NCBI GenBank assembly: GCA_046582635.1
Contig: JAYGEA010000285.1
Location: forward strand, 1 to 10,075
From: GCA-2731375 sp046582635
Lineage (GTDB): Bacteria > Pseudomonadota > Alphaproteobacteria > GCA-2731375
DNA: 10,075 bases
Direction of reading: 5' to 3'
Shown here: piece by piece, positions 1 to 6,325 of the stretch
Position numbering within the stretch: the stretch's first letter is position 1
How the letters are laid out: each line of letters opens with the position of its first letter
Notes under the pieces: generated by a model
Databases searched by the model: none
Told to the model about the DNA's origin: nothing
What the model saw: the letters and a program-made list of their open reading frames with translations, nothing else
Translations under genes and position numbers: made by a program

Positions 1-541
1 CGTGCGGACTGGCGATCATCTCCGGCGCCCAGCGCCAGACGCGGATGGCGCGGGCGATATTCTTGAACTGCTGCTCGCCGCCATCCTCGAAGGGGATATC
101 GATCAGGCTGCCCAGGCTTTCATGGGCAATGCCCGAAATCACCATGCCGCCGGTGACGGAGGTTTCCTGCAATCGCGCGGCGACGTTGACGCCGTCGCCG
201 AAGATGTCATCACCGTCGTTGATCACTTCACCGAAATTGATACCGATGCGCAGCAGCATGCGCCGGTCTTCGGGCAGGGCGGCATTGCGCTCCGCCATGC
301 CCTCCTGAACGGCGATGGAGGCCTCGACCGCCGCCACGACGGAGCTGTATTCGATCAACAAGCTGTCGCCGGCGGTGCCCACCACGCGGCCGCCATAGCT
401 GGCGATGGCCGGGTCCCAGAGTTCGGCCCGGTGCGCCCGCATGGCCTGCAAGGTACCTGCCTCGTCCAAGCCCATGAGGCGGGAATAGCCAACCACGTCG
501 GCGGATACGATGGCTGCCAGTCTGCGAGTTTCGCGTTGCAA
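1..541 (-). CDS. Class III adenylate/guanylate cyclase, N-terminal part (runs off the left edge)
   Basis: Nucleotide cyclase catalytic domain making cAMP or possibly cGMP, probably cytosolic. The minus-strand frame is open from a TTG at 541-539 to the window edge (180 codons). It begins with the family's typical opening (RRLAAIVSADVVGYSRLM) at residues 6-23. Visible landmarks are the metal-binding aspartates D15 and D59 (TAGDSLL), the RIGINFGEVI strand at 98-107, and GDGVNVAARL at 115-124 carrying the transition-state residues N119 and R123. Relatives often continue into TPR or other C-terminal domains, which would lie outside the window. The TTG start is chosen because an in-frame TGA lies at 547-545 and a GGGAGG site sits 7 nt upstream. 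The gene follows, and slightly overlaps, the open frame of a truncated EamA transporter. Cyclase identity is near certain; cAMP versus cGMP specificity is not resolved. Confidence 0.9.
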   Translation of the reverse strand, partial: MQRETRRLAAIVSADVVGYSRLMGLDEAGTLQAMRAHRAELWDPAIASYGGRVVGTAGDSLLIEYSSVVAAVEASIAVQEGMAERNAALPEDRRMLLRIGINFGEVINDGDDIFGDGVNVAARLQETSVTGGMVISGIAHESLGSLIDIPFEDGGEQQFKNIARAIRVWRWAPEMIASPH

Positions 542-548
542 TGGTCAT

Positions 549-554
549 CCTCCC
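549..554 (-). promoter_or_regulatory. Ribosome binding site that fixes the cyclase TTG start
   Basis: The minus strand reads GGGAGG here, then 7 nt, then TTG at 541-539. The alternative ATG at 548-546 touches this site and opens a different frame that does not encode the cyclase, so spacing and frame both favour the TTG. Confidence 0.6.
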
Positions 555-744
555 GGCCCGCCACTGTACGGCGGATCATCAGGAACGGCGGGATCAAGCC
601 CAAGGTACCCAGACTGTAACGCAACAGGGCCAGCGAGGCCGGGTCGGACTGGGCGATGACATAACGGGTCGCGACCATTGCTCCGCCCACCAACACCCCC
701 ATCACGGTGCCCGCCAATATGGCCAGCAGCTCTTCGCGCCTCAA
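550..744 (-). pseudogene. Truncated EamA/DMT-family transporter, N-terminal remnant
   Basis: The frame opening at a TTG at 744-742 reads like the first two transmembrane helices of a drug/metabolite transporter. Residues about 8-30 form one hydrophobic helix ending in ATRYVIAQ, followed by the family-typical SDPASLALLRYSLGTLG and a second helix ending in LIPPFLMIRR. Members of this family are usually about 290-300 residues with ten helices. Here the similarity stops after about 60 residues, where the cyclase ribosome site and start follow. The frame stays open to 355 but the rest is only the cyclase gene read out of frame. The start overlaps the TGA of the MarR-GNAT gene (TTTGAGG), a normal coupled arrangement, so the 5' end looks intact and the 3' end deleted. 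An alternative is a two-helix anchor fused to the cyclase if one base is missing near 540. Confidence 0.55.
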
Positions 745-1682
745 AGATCCAATTCCCAGGTCTCCGCCACCAGATCAACGCCGAAATCATGGCCTGGTTC
801 TTCATGCACCAGTTCAAAGCCGGCGCTGGCATACAGGGCGCGGGCCGCCGTTTGCACGTCATTGGTCCACAAGGTCATTTTTTGATAGCCCTTGCGTCGT
901 GCGAAGGAGAGGCATTCGTTCAGCAGTGCCCGGCCGAGGCCCAAGCCGTGGGCCTTTTGGTCGATGATCATCAGGCGCAGTTTGCAGACCCCGTCGTCAA
1001 CCTTCACGACGAAGGCGGAGCCTCTGAATTCGCCGTCCACCTCGGCGACGAAGCTGGTGTCCCATTTGGGGTCGAATTCCTCTATGAAGTCCGCCGCTAT
1101 GCGCGCCACCAACGCCTCGAAGGTTTCATCCCAGCCGAACATCTCGGGGTACAGTCGGCCATGCAGGGCGATAACGTCGCCCATGTCACCGGGCCGGTGC
1201 GGACGCAGGATAAAGGCCGTGTCCTTGGGACCGCCTGGCGACAACAAGCCGCGGATGCGATCCATGGCGTCCACCAGGCGCAATTGATCGGCTTGGGAAA
1301 GAGGCGCCAGCAACTTGCTGTTTTCGCTGCGGGAAAGCTGATCCAGGATGGCGAATTCAAACTGCCCGGCATCACTAAGACTGAGAATGCTTTTGCGCCG
1401 GTCGTCGGTGCCGGGACGCTTGTCAACAAGCCCCTTGTTGCCGAGGCCGCGCAAAATGCGGCTCAGATAACCGGCGTCAACACGCAGGTCCCGGCCCAGC
1501 ACCCCCGCCGTGGTCTGGCCCCGCACCGCCAGTTCATAAATGACCCTGGCCTCCATCAAGGGAAATTTACTATCCAACAGCCCTTCGCCCAGGACACCAA
1601 TTTGCTCTGTGTAGAACCGGTTGAAGGCGCGCAGGGCTTCAACCCGGTTATGATCAGTTTCAGCCGCTCCAGTCATATTCAT
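741..1682 (-). CDS. MarR-type regulator fused to a GNAT N-acetyltransferase
   Basis: A 313-residue two-domain protein. Residues about 10-150 are a MarR winged helix: a helical N-terminus, a recognition-helix region around 64-86 (RDLRVDAGYLSRILRGLGNK) and a wing at 91-106 containing GTDDRRKS. Residues about 157-313 are a GNAT domain with the acetyl-CoA loop QKAHGLGLGR at 242-251 and the later ALYASAGFE segment at 282-290. This fusion is a known bacterial architecture; the ligand and the acetylated substrate are not predictable from sequence. The ATG at 1682-1680 opens the frame (MNMTGAA), and a second ATG lies at 1676-1674. No convincing Shine-Dalgarno precedes either, and a perfect dyad covers the first. 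The last codon overlaps the start of the EamA remnant, suggesting co-transcription toward the cyclase. Autoregulation is inferred from the dyad. Confidence 0.9.
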   Translation of the reverse strand: MNMTGAAETDHNRVEALRAFNRFYTEQIGVLGEGLLDSKFPLMEARVIYELAVRGQTTAGVLGRDLRVDAGYLSRILRGLGNKGLVDKRPGTDDRRKSILSLSDAGQFEFAILDQLSRSENSKLLAPLSQADQLRLVDAMDRIRGLLSPGGPKDTAFILRPHRPGDMGDVIALHGRLYPEMFGWDETFEALVARIAADFIEEFDPKWDTSFVAEVDGEFRGSAFVVKVDDGVCKLRLMIIDQKAHGLGLGRALLNECLSFARRKGYQKMTLWTNDVQTAARALYASAGFELVHEEPGHDFGVDLVAETWELDL

Positions 1683-1714
1683 GACAATAGCATGAATTTA
1701 ATTGCTTTCGTCAA
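1677..1714 (-). promoter_or_regulatory. Candidate promoter and MarR autoregulatory operator
   Basis: A perfect 7-bp inverted repeat, ATTCATG-N7-CATGAAT, spans 1677-1697 and covers the ATG at 1682. On the minus strand its spacer contains TATTGT (1689-1684), a possible -10 preceded by TGC as in an extended -10. TTGACG (1714-1709) is a possible -35, with a long 19-nt spacer. Transcription would then start close to the second ATG at 1676, giving a leaderless or nearly leaderless mRNA. The dyad geometry fits a dimeric MarR protein blocking its own promoter. The repeat is seen directly; promoter and operator roles are inferred. Confidence 0.45.
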
Positions 1715-1755
1715 TCAATGCGCCGCAATGATACGAGGTGAGCCCTCATCCACCC

Positions 1756-2904
1756 TCAACCCCGGCGGAACTGCTTGGCCAAGGCCAGGGATTGTTTTTG
1801 ATAGTTGGAGTCGATGTCCTGGCCGTAGATGCGATCGGGCAGGTGGGTCAGGCGTTCGTAGACCAAGCGGCCCACGGTCTGGCCGTGTTCGAGCAGAAAT
1901 GGCACATCGTGGCTGCGCACTTCCAGCACCGCGCGGGTGCCTTCCCCGCCAGCCTCGGCCCAGCCGAAACCAGGGTCGAAAAAGCCGGCGTAATGCACCC
2001 GGAATTCGCCCACCAGAGTGTCGTAGGCGACCATTTCAGCGGCATATGCGGGCGGCACGGTGACCGCCTCGCGGGAGGCCAGGATATAGAAATCGTCCGG
2101 GTTCAGCACCAGGCCGGATTCCGTGCCGGTGCCCGCATGGATCGGTTCCCAAAAATCGGCCGGGTCGTAATGGCCGATAGTCTCGATATCGATCAGGGGC
2201 GCGTGGGGCCGCGCCTTGTAGCCGAACAGGCCGTCGTCACCGGCACCCTGCAAATCCACGGTCAGGGCAATGCCCCCCGAAATATTCTCCTGCCCCGCCT
2301 CGCCATGGACCAAGGGCGTTTCCTGATGCAGGCGGGTCAGTTCGGGATCGGTCAGGCGCTGTTCGCCCCGGCGCAGGCGCATCTGGTTCAAACGCACGCC
2401 AGTGCGGGCCAGAATGGAAAATGTGCGTGGCGCGATTTCCGCATAAAGCGGGCCGTTGTAGCCGGCCTCGATGCGGTCGAATTCGCTGGCCCCATCGGTG
2501 ATCAGGCGGGTAAAGACATCCAGGCGCCCGGTGGAGCTTTTCGGATTGGCGATGGCGGAGAGGCGTTGCGACAGGGATAATCGTTCCAAGAGCGGAACAA
2601 TATAGACGCAGCCCCGCTCCAGCACGGCGCCTTGGGTCAAATCCACCTTGTGCATGGTGAAACGTTCAATCTTTTGCGCCATTTTCTGGCCCGGACCCGG
2701 CAGGAACGAGGCGCGGACCCGGTAGGCCACTTCGCCCAGGCGCAGATCCAGCGAGGACGGTTGAATTTGGCCGTCCAGCAAGGGCTGCGCCGCCGTGATC
2801 TCGCCATCCCGCCACAGCGCGGAAATGGCCTGACAGGGCAGAATACCCGTGCCGGCCATGCCCTGCTGGCCGGCCGGCTTTGCCTCGCCGCCTTGGTCGC
2901 TCAC
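1756..2904 (-). CDS. dcd: 2'-deoxycytidine 5'-triphosphate deaminase, double-domain alphaproteobacterial form
   Basis: Deaminates dCTP to dUTP, feeding dUTPase and thus dTMP synthesis; cytosolic. The 382 residues contain two dUTPase-like halves. The first carries the deaminase signatures QPSSLDLRLG at 48-57, NPKSSTGRLDVFTRLI at 120-135 and YNGPLYAEIAP at 149-159, with E156 the likely catalytic glutamate. The second half contains NPDDFYILASREAVTVPP, then EMVAYDTLVGEFRVHYAGFF and DPGFGW, repeating the fold. This is roughly twice the length of the E. coli enzyme and matches the long family common in alphaproteobacteria. The start is GTG at 2904-2902, with GGTGAG 6 nt upstream; the first ~18 residues are polar and may be a variable tail. 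It has its own promoter at 2962-2990 and is followed after 73 bp by the MarR-GNAT gene. Confidence 0.92.
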   Translation of the reverse strand: MSDQGGEAKPAGQQGMAGTGILPCQAISALWRDGEITAAQPLLDGQIQPSSLDLRLGEVAYRVRASFLPGPGQKMAQKIERFTMHKVDLTQGAVLERGCVYIVPLLERLSLSQRLSAIANPKSSTGRLDVFTRLITDGASEFDRIEAGYNGPLYAEIAPRTFSILARTGVRLNQMRLRRGEQRLTDPELTRLHQETPLVHGEAGQENISGGIALTVDLQGAGDDGLFGYKARPHAPLIDIETIGHYDPADFWEPIHAGTGTESGLVLNPDDFYILASREAVTVPPAYAAEMVAYDTLVGEFRVHYAGFFDPGFGWAEAGGEGTRAVLEVRSHDVPFLLEHGQTVGRLVYERLTHLPDRIYGQDIDSNYQKQSLALAKQFRRG

Positions 2905-2961
2905 TGTTTGCTCACCGCCATGCTCTTACCGTAGGCCCATCATAGTTCCGTAATTGCCCCG

Positions 2962-2990
2962 AGAATACCTGAAAATCCGTGTAATTTCAA
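2962..2990 (-). promoter_or_regulatory. Sigma-70-type promoter for dcd
   Basis: The minus strand shows TTGAAA (2990-2985), a 17-nt spacer and TATTCT (2967-2962), close to the housekeeping consensus with ideal spacing. Transcription should begin near 2955, leaving a leader of about 50 nt before the GTG at 2904. Confidence 0.55.
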
Positions 2991-3048
2991 TGGCTTGGAT
3001 GATTTCATCTGATCACCCAATCCACAAAACCAAACGCCATTCAGGGCT

Positions 3049-3076
3049 TTGCGAAGCCGCGCCGTAGCAATAACAT
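3049..3076 (+). promoter_or_regulatory. Possible promoter for the enolase-superfamily gene
   Basis: TTGCGA (3049-3054), a 16-nt spacer and TAACAT (3071-3076) form a weak sigma-70-like pair. It overlaps a small perfect hairpin, GGCTT-TGCG-AAGCC (3045-3058). The matches are only moderate, so this is tentative. The downstream start at 3154 has AGAGGA about 9 nt upstream as its ribosome site. Confidence 0.3.
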
Positions 3077-3153
3077 AGGCGGTCACTCCCCGTGATTAAG
3101 GTAACTCACAGCCCCCCGTAGACGCTTACCCACAGACCAGAGGACAGATCATC

Positions 3154-4248
3154 ATGATCGTTAAGGACATCCGTACCACGGCGCTTTCCATTCCCTTCAC
3201 CGACCCGCCCCGCTGGAGCGCGGACTACAACCGGCCGCGGGAAATCCTGGTGGTGGAGATCGAAACCGCCTCCGGCGTGACGGGCATGGGCTATCTCCTG
3301 GTGCTGTCGGGGGGTTTGCGGACCATTCGGGCCTGTATCGAGGAATTGGTGGCGCCGGTTGTGTTGGGCCGCTCCATCTGGGAGGTGGAGGCGATCTGGC
3401 AGGACATCTGGCAGGCGACCTATTGGGTGGGGCGCATGGGCGTCAGCGTCTTTGCCCAGTCCGCCATCGACATCGCCCTGTGGGATGCGCTGGGCAAGCA
3501 AGCCGGCTTGCCCCTGTACCAACTCTGGGGCGGCGCGGCCCTAAGCGGTGGCGGTCGCAAGGCCTTGCGCAGTTACGGTTCCGGCTGCTGGCGGGGTTTG
3601 GGGCGGGACGGCATGATCGAAAAGGCGAAAGACTATGTCGACGCCGGTTTCGACGCCATCAAGATGCAGACCGGCCATATGCACAGCCACGTGGAAGATG
3701 TCGCCAACGTGGCCGCTATGCGGGAGGCGCTGGGCGACGGCGTCCAAATCATGGTCGACGTCAATATGGCCTGGACGGCGGACGGGGCCATCGAGGTGGG
3801 GCGGCAACTGGATGACTACAACATCCACTGGCTGGAGGAGCCCGTGGCGGCCGAGGATTTCGCCGGCTATTTCCGCATTGCCGATGCCCTGAAAACCCGC
3901 GTGGTGGGCGGTGAAAGCCACTTTACCCATTATGACCTGGCGCCGTTTTTCGGGACGCCGAAAATTCCCATCCTGCAGCCGGACATGATGCGCGGCGGCC
4001 TGACCCAGCTGCGCCGCATCGCCATCCTGGCCCATGCCAAGGGCATCCGCATCGCACCGCATTTGTTCCACGAGCTGATGGTCCACATCAACGCCGCCAT
4101 CCCCAACCCGGACGTGCTGGAGTACATCAACTTTCTTGACGATCTCTGGGTCGAACCGGTGCTGCCCCAGGGCAACCTGCTGACCCCGCCCGACCGCCCG
4201 GCCATGGGCTGGCCTTCAAGGACGAGGTGCTCAAGAATTTTGCCGTGA
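3154..4248 (+). CDS. Mandelate racemase/muconate lactonizing enzyme family protein, frameshifted at the 3' end
   Basis: Enolase-superfamily enzyme that abstracts a proton next to a carboxylate using Mg2+; likely an acid-sugar dehydratase, racemase or cycloisomerase, substrate unknown. An N-terminal capping domain spans about 1-120 and a TIM barrel follows. Metal ligands are D202 (VDVNMAW), E228 (WLEEP) and E254 (VGGES). The D277 (QPDMMRGG) and H303 (APHLFHE) dyad is present, with E307 behind it. The second-strand motif reads K170-M-Q172, so the usual second lysine of KxK is glutamine. The last ~15 codons are out of frame: adding one base in the CCCGG tract (4197-4201) gives GLAFKDEVLKNFAVKS and a TAG at 4254-4256, a typical family ending. 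That restored stop overlaps the stop of the convergent flavoprotein gene. The gene stands alone on the plus strand. Confidence 0.88.
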   Translation: MIVKDIRTTALSIPFTDPPRWSADYNRPREILVVEIETASGVTGMGYLLVLSGGLRTIRACIEELVAPVVLGRSIWEVEAIWQDIWQATYWVGRMGVSVFAQSAIDIALWDALGKQAGLPLYQLWGGAALSGGGRKALRSYGSGCWRGLGRDGMIEKAKDYVDAGFDAIKMQTGHMHSHVEDVANVAAMREALGDGVQIMVDVNMAWTADGAIEVGRQLDDYNIHWLEEPVAAEDFAGYFRIADALKTRVVGGESHFTHYDLAPFFGTPKIPILQPDMMRGGLTQLRRIAILAHAKGIRIAPHLFHELMVHINAAIPNPDVLEYINFLDDLWVEPVLPQGNLLTPPDRPAMGWPSRTRCSRILP

Positions 4249-4252
4249 AGTC

Positions 4253-5050
4253 TTAGCCAGCCGGCCCAAACGATTCGGTGTGAATTTGCGCGACGGGAAT
4301 GCCGCGCCCCTCGAGACCTGTTTGCAGATCGGCCATGAAGCGGGTCGGCCCGCACAGAAAATAGTGGGCGCCGGGGTTTTCGATCAAACCCGCCAGCAGG
4401 TCGCTGTCCACACGATCCGTGCTATCATGGTCGGTGCCCATTGTGTCTTCCGCTCTGGGTCTGCTGTAGGCTACGTGCAGAGCAATTCCGGATCGGCTTT
4501 GGCAGAGTTCGCGGACTTCGCGGGCCAAGGGGTGATGGGCGCCGTCCCGCGCGCCATGGACAAACCAAACGGGACGACCGCCCCCCTCCGCCGCCAGGTC
4601 GTGCAGCATGCTGACCAGGGGGGTCAGGCCGACACCGGCGCTGACCAGCACAACTGGGCAGGTGCTGCATGACAGCATGAAGCCGCCCGCGGGTTGGCGC
4701 GAGCTGATGATGGCCCCCGTTTCCATGTGGTCATGCAGATAACGCGACGCAGTGCCCCGCGGCTCCCGTTTGACACTGATGCGATAGCTTGCCTGGCTTG
4801 GCCCGCCGGACAGGGAATAGGTGCGGCGCACCGGTTCGGAATATTCCGGAACCTCCAATTCCATGGGCAGGTGCTGGCCCGCCTCGAATTCGGGCAGCGG
4901 GCCGCCGTCCCGCGCCTCGAAGACAAAGGATGTAACATCGGCGCTCTCGGGTATTTTTTCGATCAGGCGCAGGGAGCGCACGGCGTCGGCATCGGCATCC
5001 CAACGCAGGGGCAGGGCATGGGGCAGCTCGACGATTTGTTCAATTTGCAC
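4253..5050 (-). CDS. C-terminal ferredoxin-reductase (FNR-type) piece of the flavoprotein
   Basis: An FAD/NAD(P)H reductase module. It shows the FAD-binding RTYSLSGG strand, followed by YRISVKREPRGTASRYLHD with the GTAS loop that contacts the flavin phosphates. The nucleotide-binding segment is VVLVSAGVGLTPLVSMLHDL, followed by PVWFVHGARD and the C-terminal YFLCGPTRFM motif. These mirror flavohaemoglobin and phenol-hydroxylase type reductases. If translated alone it could begin at the GTG at 5050-5048 (VQIEQ), but I see no good ribosome site; more likely it is the tail of the broken fusion. The frame is open further upstream to 5383, but that part is the middle of the PNPOx domain read out of frame. 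It ends at a TAA (4255-4253) overlapping the restored stop of the convergent MR/MLE gene. Confidence 0.75.
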   Translation of the reverse strand: MQIEQIVELPHALPLRWDADADAVRSLRLIEKIPESADVTSFVFEARDGGPLPEFEAGQHLPMELEVPEYSEPVRRTYSLSGGPSQASYRISVKREPRGTASRYLHDHMETGAIISSRQPAGGFMLSCSTCPVVLVSAGVGLTPLVSMLHDLAAEGGGRPVWFVHGARDGAHHPLAREVRELCQSRSGIALHVAYSRPRAEDTMGTDHDSTDRVDSDLLAGLIENPGAHYFLCGPTRFMADLQTGLEGRGIPVAQIHTESFGPAG

Positions 5051-5058
5051 CGTGACGA

Positions 5059-5082
5059 GGCGCCGGGCGCCGGGCGCCGGGC
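5059..5082. repeat. Heptanucleotide tandem repeat (GGCGCCG, 3.4 copies) inside the flavoprotein gene
   Basis: Three complete GGCGCCG units at 5059-5065, 5066-5072 and 5073-5079 are followed by GGC. The unit length is not a multiple of three, so each gain or loss moves the frame. With one unit fewer the linker reads VPGARRLVTVQIEQ without interruption, implying slippage added a copy. Each unit is also nearly self-complementary (GGCGCC), which favours hairpins and slippage. Confidence 0.85.
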
Positions 5083-5395
5083 ACGCGGGCCACGGCCGCC
5101 GAGTCCCAATCGATGGCCGCGGTGCCCGAAAGCTGCAACAGGCCGCCGGTTTCAAAATCCACGAACAGCAGACCGACACGGGGATCCAGAACCAGGTTGC
5201 CGATGGTGTTGTAATGGTTATTGCCGGCGTAATCGGGGAAGACCAGGCAGCCATCGCCCCTCGCTTGAACAAAGCCCCGCTCGCCGCCCCGGTGGGAGGC
5301 GTCCATGCCATAGGCGGCATTCTCGCCGCGATCACGGTAGCCGCTGGCAATAAAAAAGGTGTCGGCGGCGTTGATCCAGGCAATCTGCTCCTTGC

Positions 5396-5893
5396 TCAGA
5401 CGGGCGCTCTTTTTGGGACTTCCCGCCGCCAGGCGCGTTCGCGAATATATTGCGGGCAGTTGCCGAAACTCTGTTCCACATCGCAGACAATGGCCCCGCC
5501 ATCGCCACCATCCAGAATACGGCCGTTCAGGCGGTTGCGCCTGCGGCTGGAAAGTTCGATCCCCAGAACGCCAAGATCCGCCCCCTGAACGAACGCCGCG
5601 CCAAGCGCATCGCCCAGCGCCGGCCGCGCCGAGATGACCAGGGTTTGCGGATCCGGCGAGGTAACAAAGCCCGTATCACCCGTCAGCAAGGTCGCCCACG
5701 GCCGCCCGTCCCCATCCCGGGCCGCGACGATGAGATAAGGCAGGGCGCAGTGAAATTCCCGGTGATCCTCGGGCAGATAACCGCGCACAACCTTGCGGGC
5801 CCAATCTTCGATATCACTGACGCCAAGGCGCGCCTGAACCTGCCGTTCGCCGGCATGAAACGGCGATGGGTTCGGATCGGTTTTCTCGGGCAT
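5396..5893 (-). CDS. N-terminal piece of the PNPOx-FNR flavoprotein
   Basis: As written in the sequence this frame gives 165 residues, of which about 160 belong to the real protein before the frameshift at 5410-5414; the last few before the TGA are out of frame. It covers the first strands of a PNPOx-like split barrel (PYLIVAARDGDGRPWATLLTG, then TLVISARP and GILGIE-like strands). A Shine-Dalgarno AGGAG lies about 9-10 nt upstream of the ATG at 5893-5891. It starts 29 nt after the cpdR-like stop, so it may be read from the same transcript. Confidence 0.7.
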   Translation of the reverse strand: MPEKTDPNPSPFHAGERQVQARLGVSDIEDWARKVVRGYLPEDHREFHCALPYLIVAARDGDGRPWATLLTGDTGFVTSPDPQTLVISARPALGDALGAAFVQGADLGVLGIELSSRRRNRLNGRILDGGDGGAIVCDVEQSFGNCPQYIRERAWRREVPKRAPV

Positions 5894-5922
5894 CTTTCAA
5901 ATCTCCTACCCGTCGCAAAATT

Positions 5923-6282
5923 CTAAGCCTGCAAGATCCGATCCACAGCCTTGGCCAACTGTTCGATGGTGAAGGGTTTCATCAGGACGTCGTGGATCAG
6001 TACGTCGAGATTGTGGGCCCGGCGCTTTTGTTCGGCGTAGCCGGTCATCATCAGAATGCGCAGGTCGGGATAATCCCGTGTCGCCTTCAGGGCCAGGGCG
6101 ATGCCGTCGACCATGGGCATGACGATATCCGTCAACAGCAGATCGTAGCTGTCCCGGCTCAGGGCTTCCAGGGCGGCGGAGCCGTCGATCACCGCCTTAA
6201 CCTCGTGGTCGTGCAGCTCCAGGGCCCGGGTGACCAGGTTGCGGACGGATTCTTCATCCTCGGCTATTAGTATTTTCGCCAC
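5923..6282 (-). CDS. cpdR: CpdR-like single-domain response regulator
   Basis: A 119-residue stand-alone receiver domain. In alphaproteobacteria CpdR is phosphorylated through the CckA-ChpT relay, and its unphosphorylated form primes ClpXP to degrade cell-cycle regulators such as CtrA. Receiver residues are all present: acidic pocket E8-D9, phosphoacceptor D52 (LLLTDIVMP), T80 (MMTG), Y82 and K102 (KPF). Similarity to Caulobacter CpdR as I remember it is strong in the N-terminal (ILIAEDEESVRNLVTRALE), TDIVMP-DGI and C-terminal (KPF..LAKAVDRIL) segments. There is no output domain. The start is GTG at 6282-6280, with GGGGA upstream. It lies 43 nt after the hpt stop, most likely in the same operon. 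Receiver identity is certain; the CpdR assignment rests on similarity and neighbourhood. Confidence 0.8.
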   Translation of the reverse strand: MAKILIAEDEESVRNLVTRALELHDHEVKAVIDGSAALEALSRDSYDLLLTDIVMPMVDGIALALKATRDYPDLRILMMTGYAEQKRRAHNLDVLIHDVLMKPFTIEQLAKAVDRILQA

Positions 6283-6325
6283 GATCTATCCCCGGCTCCA
6301 CCAATTCTTGCCGCCGCGCATCATC

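Larger units (their letters stand above)
4253..5893 (-). pseudogene. PNPOx-like flavoprotein fused to a ferredoxin-reductase module, broken by two frameshifts (whole locus)
   Basis: Read with both breaks repaired, this locus encodes one protein of about 544 residues. It has an N-terminal pyridoxamine 5'-phosphate oxidase-like FMN domain and a C-terminal FNR-type FAD/NAD(P)H domain, an arrangement known in bacterial oxidoreductases of poorly defined substrate. Break 1 is at the T-run 5410-5414: one extra base joins EVPKK to SARLSKEQIAWINAADTFF. The middle part (about 5410-5083) then reads in the second frame through ENAAYGMDASHRGG, NNHYNTIGNLVLDP and LLFVDFETGGLLQL. Break 2 is a tandem heptamer at 5059-5082: removing one 7-nt unit joins VARVPGARR to LVTVQIEQIVEL. 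The shifts of -1 and +7 cancel, so the two outer parts share a frame. Homologues I recall often end in a 2Fe-2S ferredoxin domain; here the stop follows HTESFGPAG. The locus is a real pseudogene or a sequencing artefact. Confidence 0.75.

Noticed and set aside
2..619. Plus-strand open frame at the left edge
   Set aside because: It is antisense to the cyclase, whose catalytic motifs are unmistakable on the minus strand.
1715..1760. Possible terminator after dcd
   Set aside because: Only short imperfect stems (such as TGAG-GG-CTCA) with no U-tract were found.
678..2063. Long plus-strand open frame (461 codons) across the MarR-GNAT gene and the 3' part of dcd
   Set aside because: Both minus-strand genes have clear domain signatures, while the plus-strand translation has none. 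It is an antisense shadow of GC-rich coding sequence.
3045..3058. Hairpin GGCTT-TGCG-AAGCC as a terminator
   Set aside because: No T-run follows on either strand and no gene ends nearby.
5083..5383. Upstream extension of the reductase frame to 5383
   Set aside because: This part is the middle of the PNPOx domain read in the wrong frame; the natural protein sequence there is in another minus-strand frame.
4821..5588. Plus-strand open frame (255 codons) across the broken flavoprotein
   Set aside because: The minus strand encodes FNR and PNPOx motifs in every part of this interval once the two breaks are allowed for; the plus-strand translation resembles nothing.
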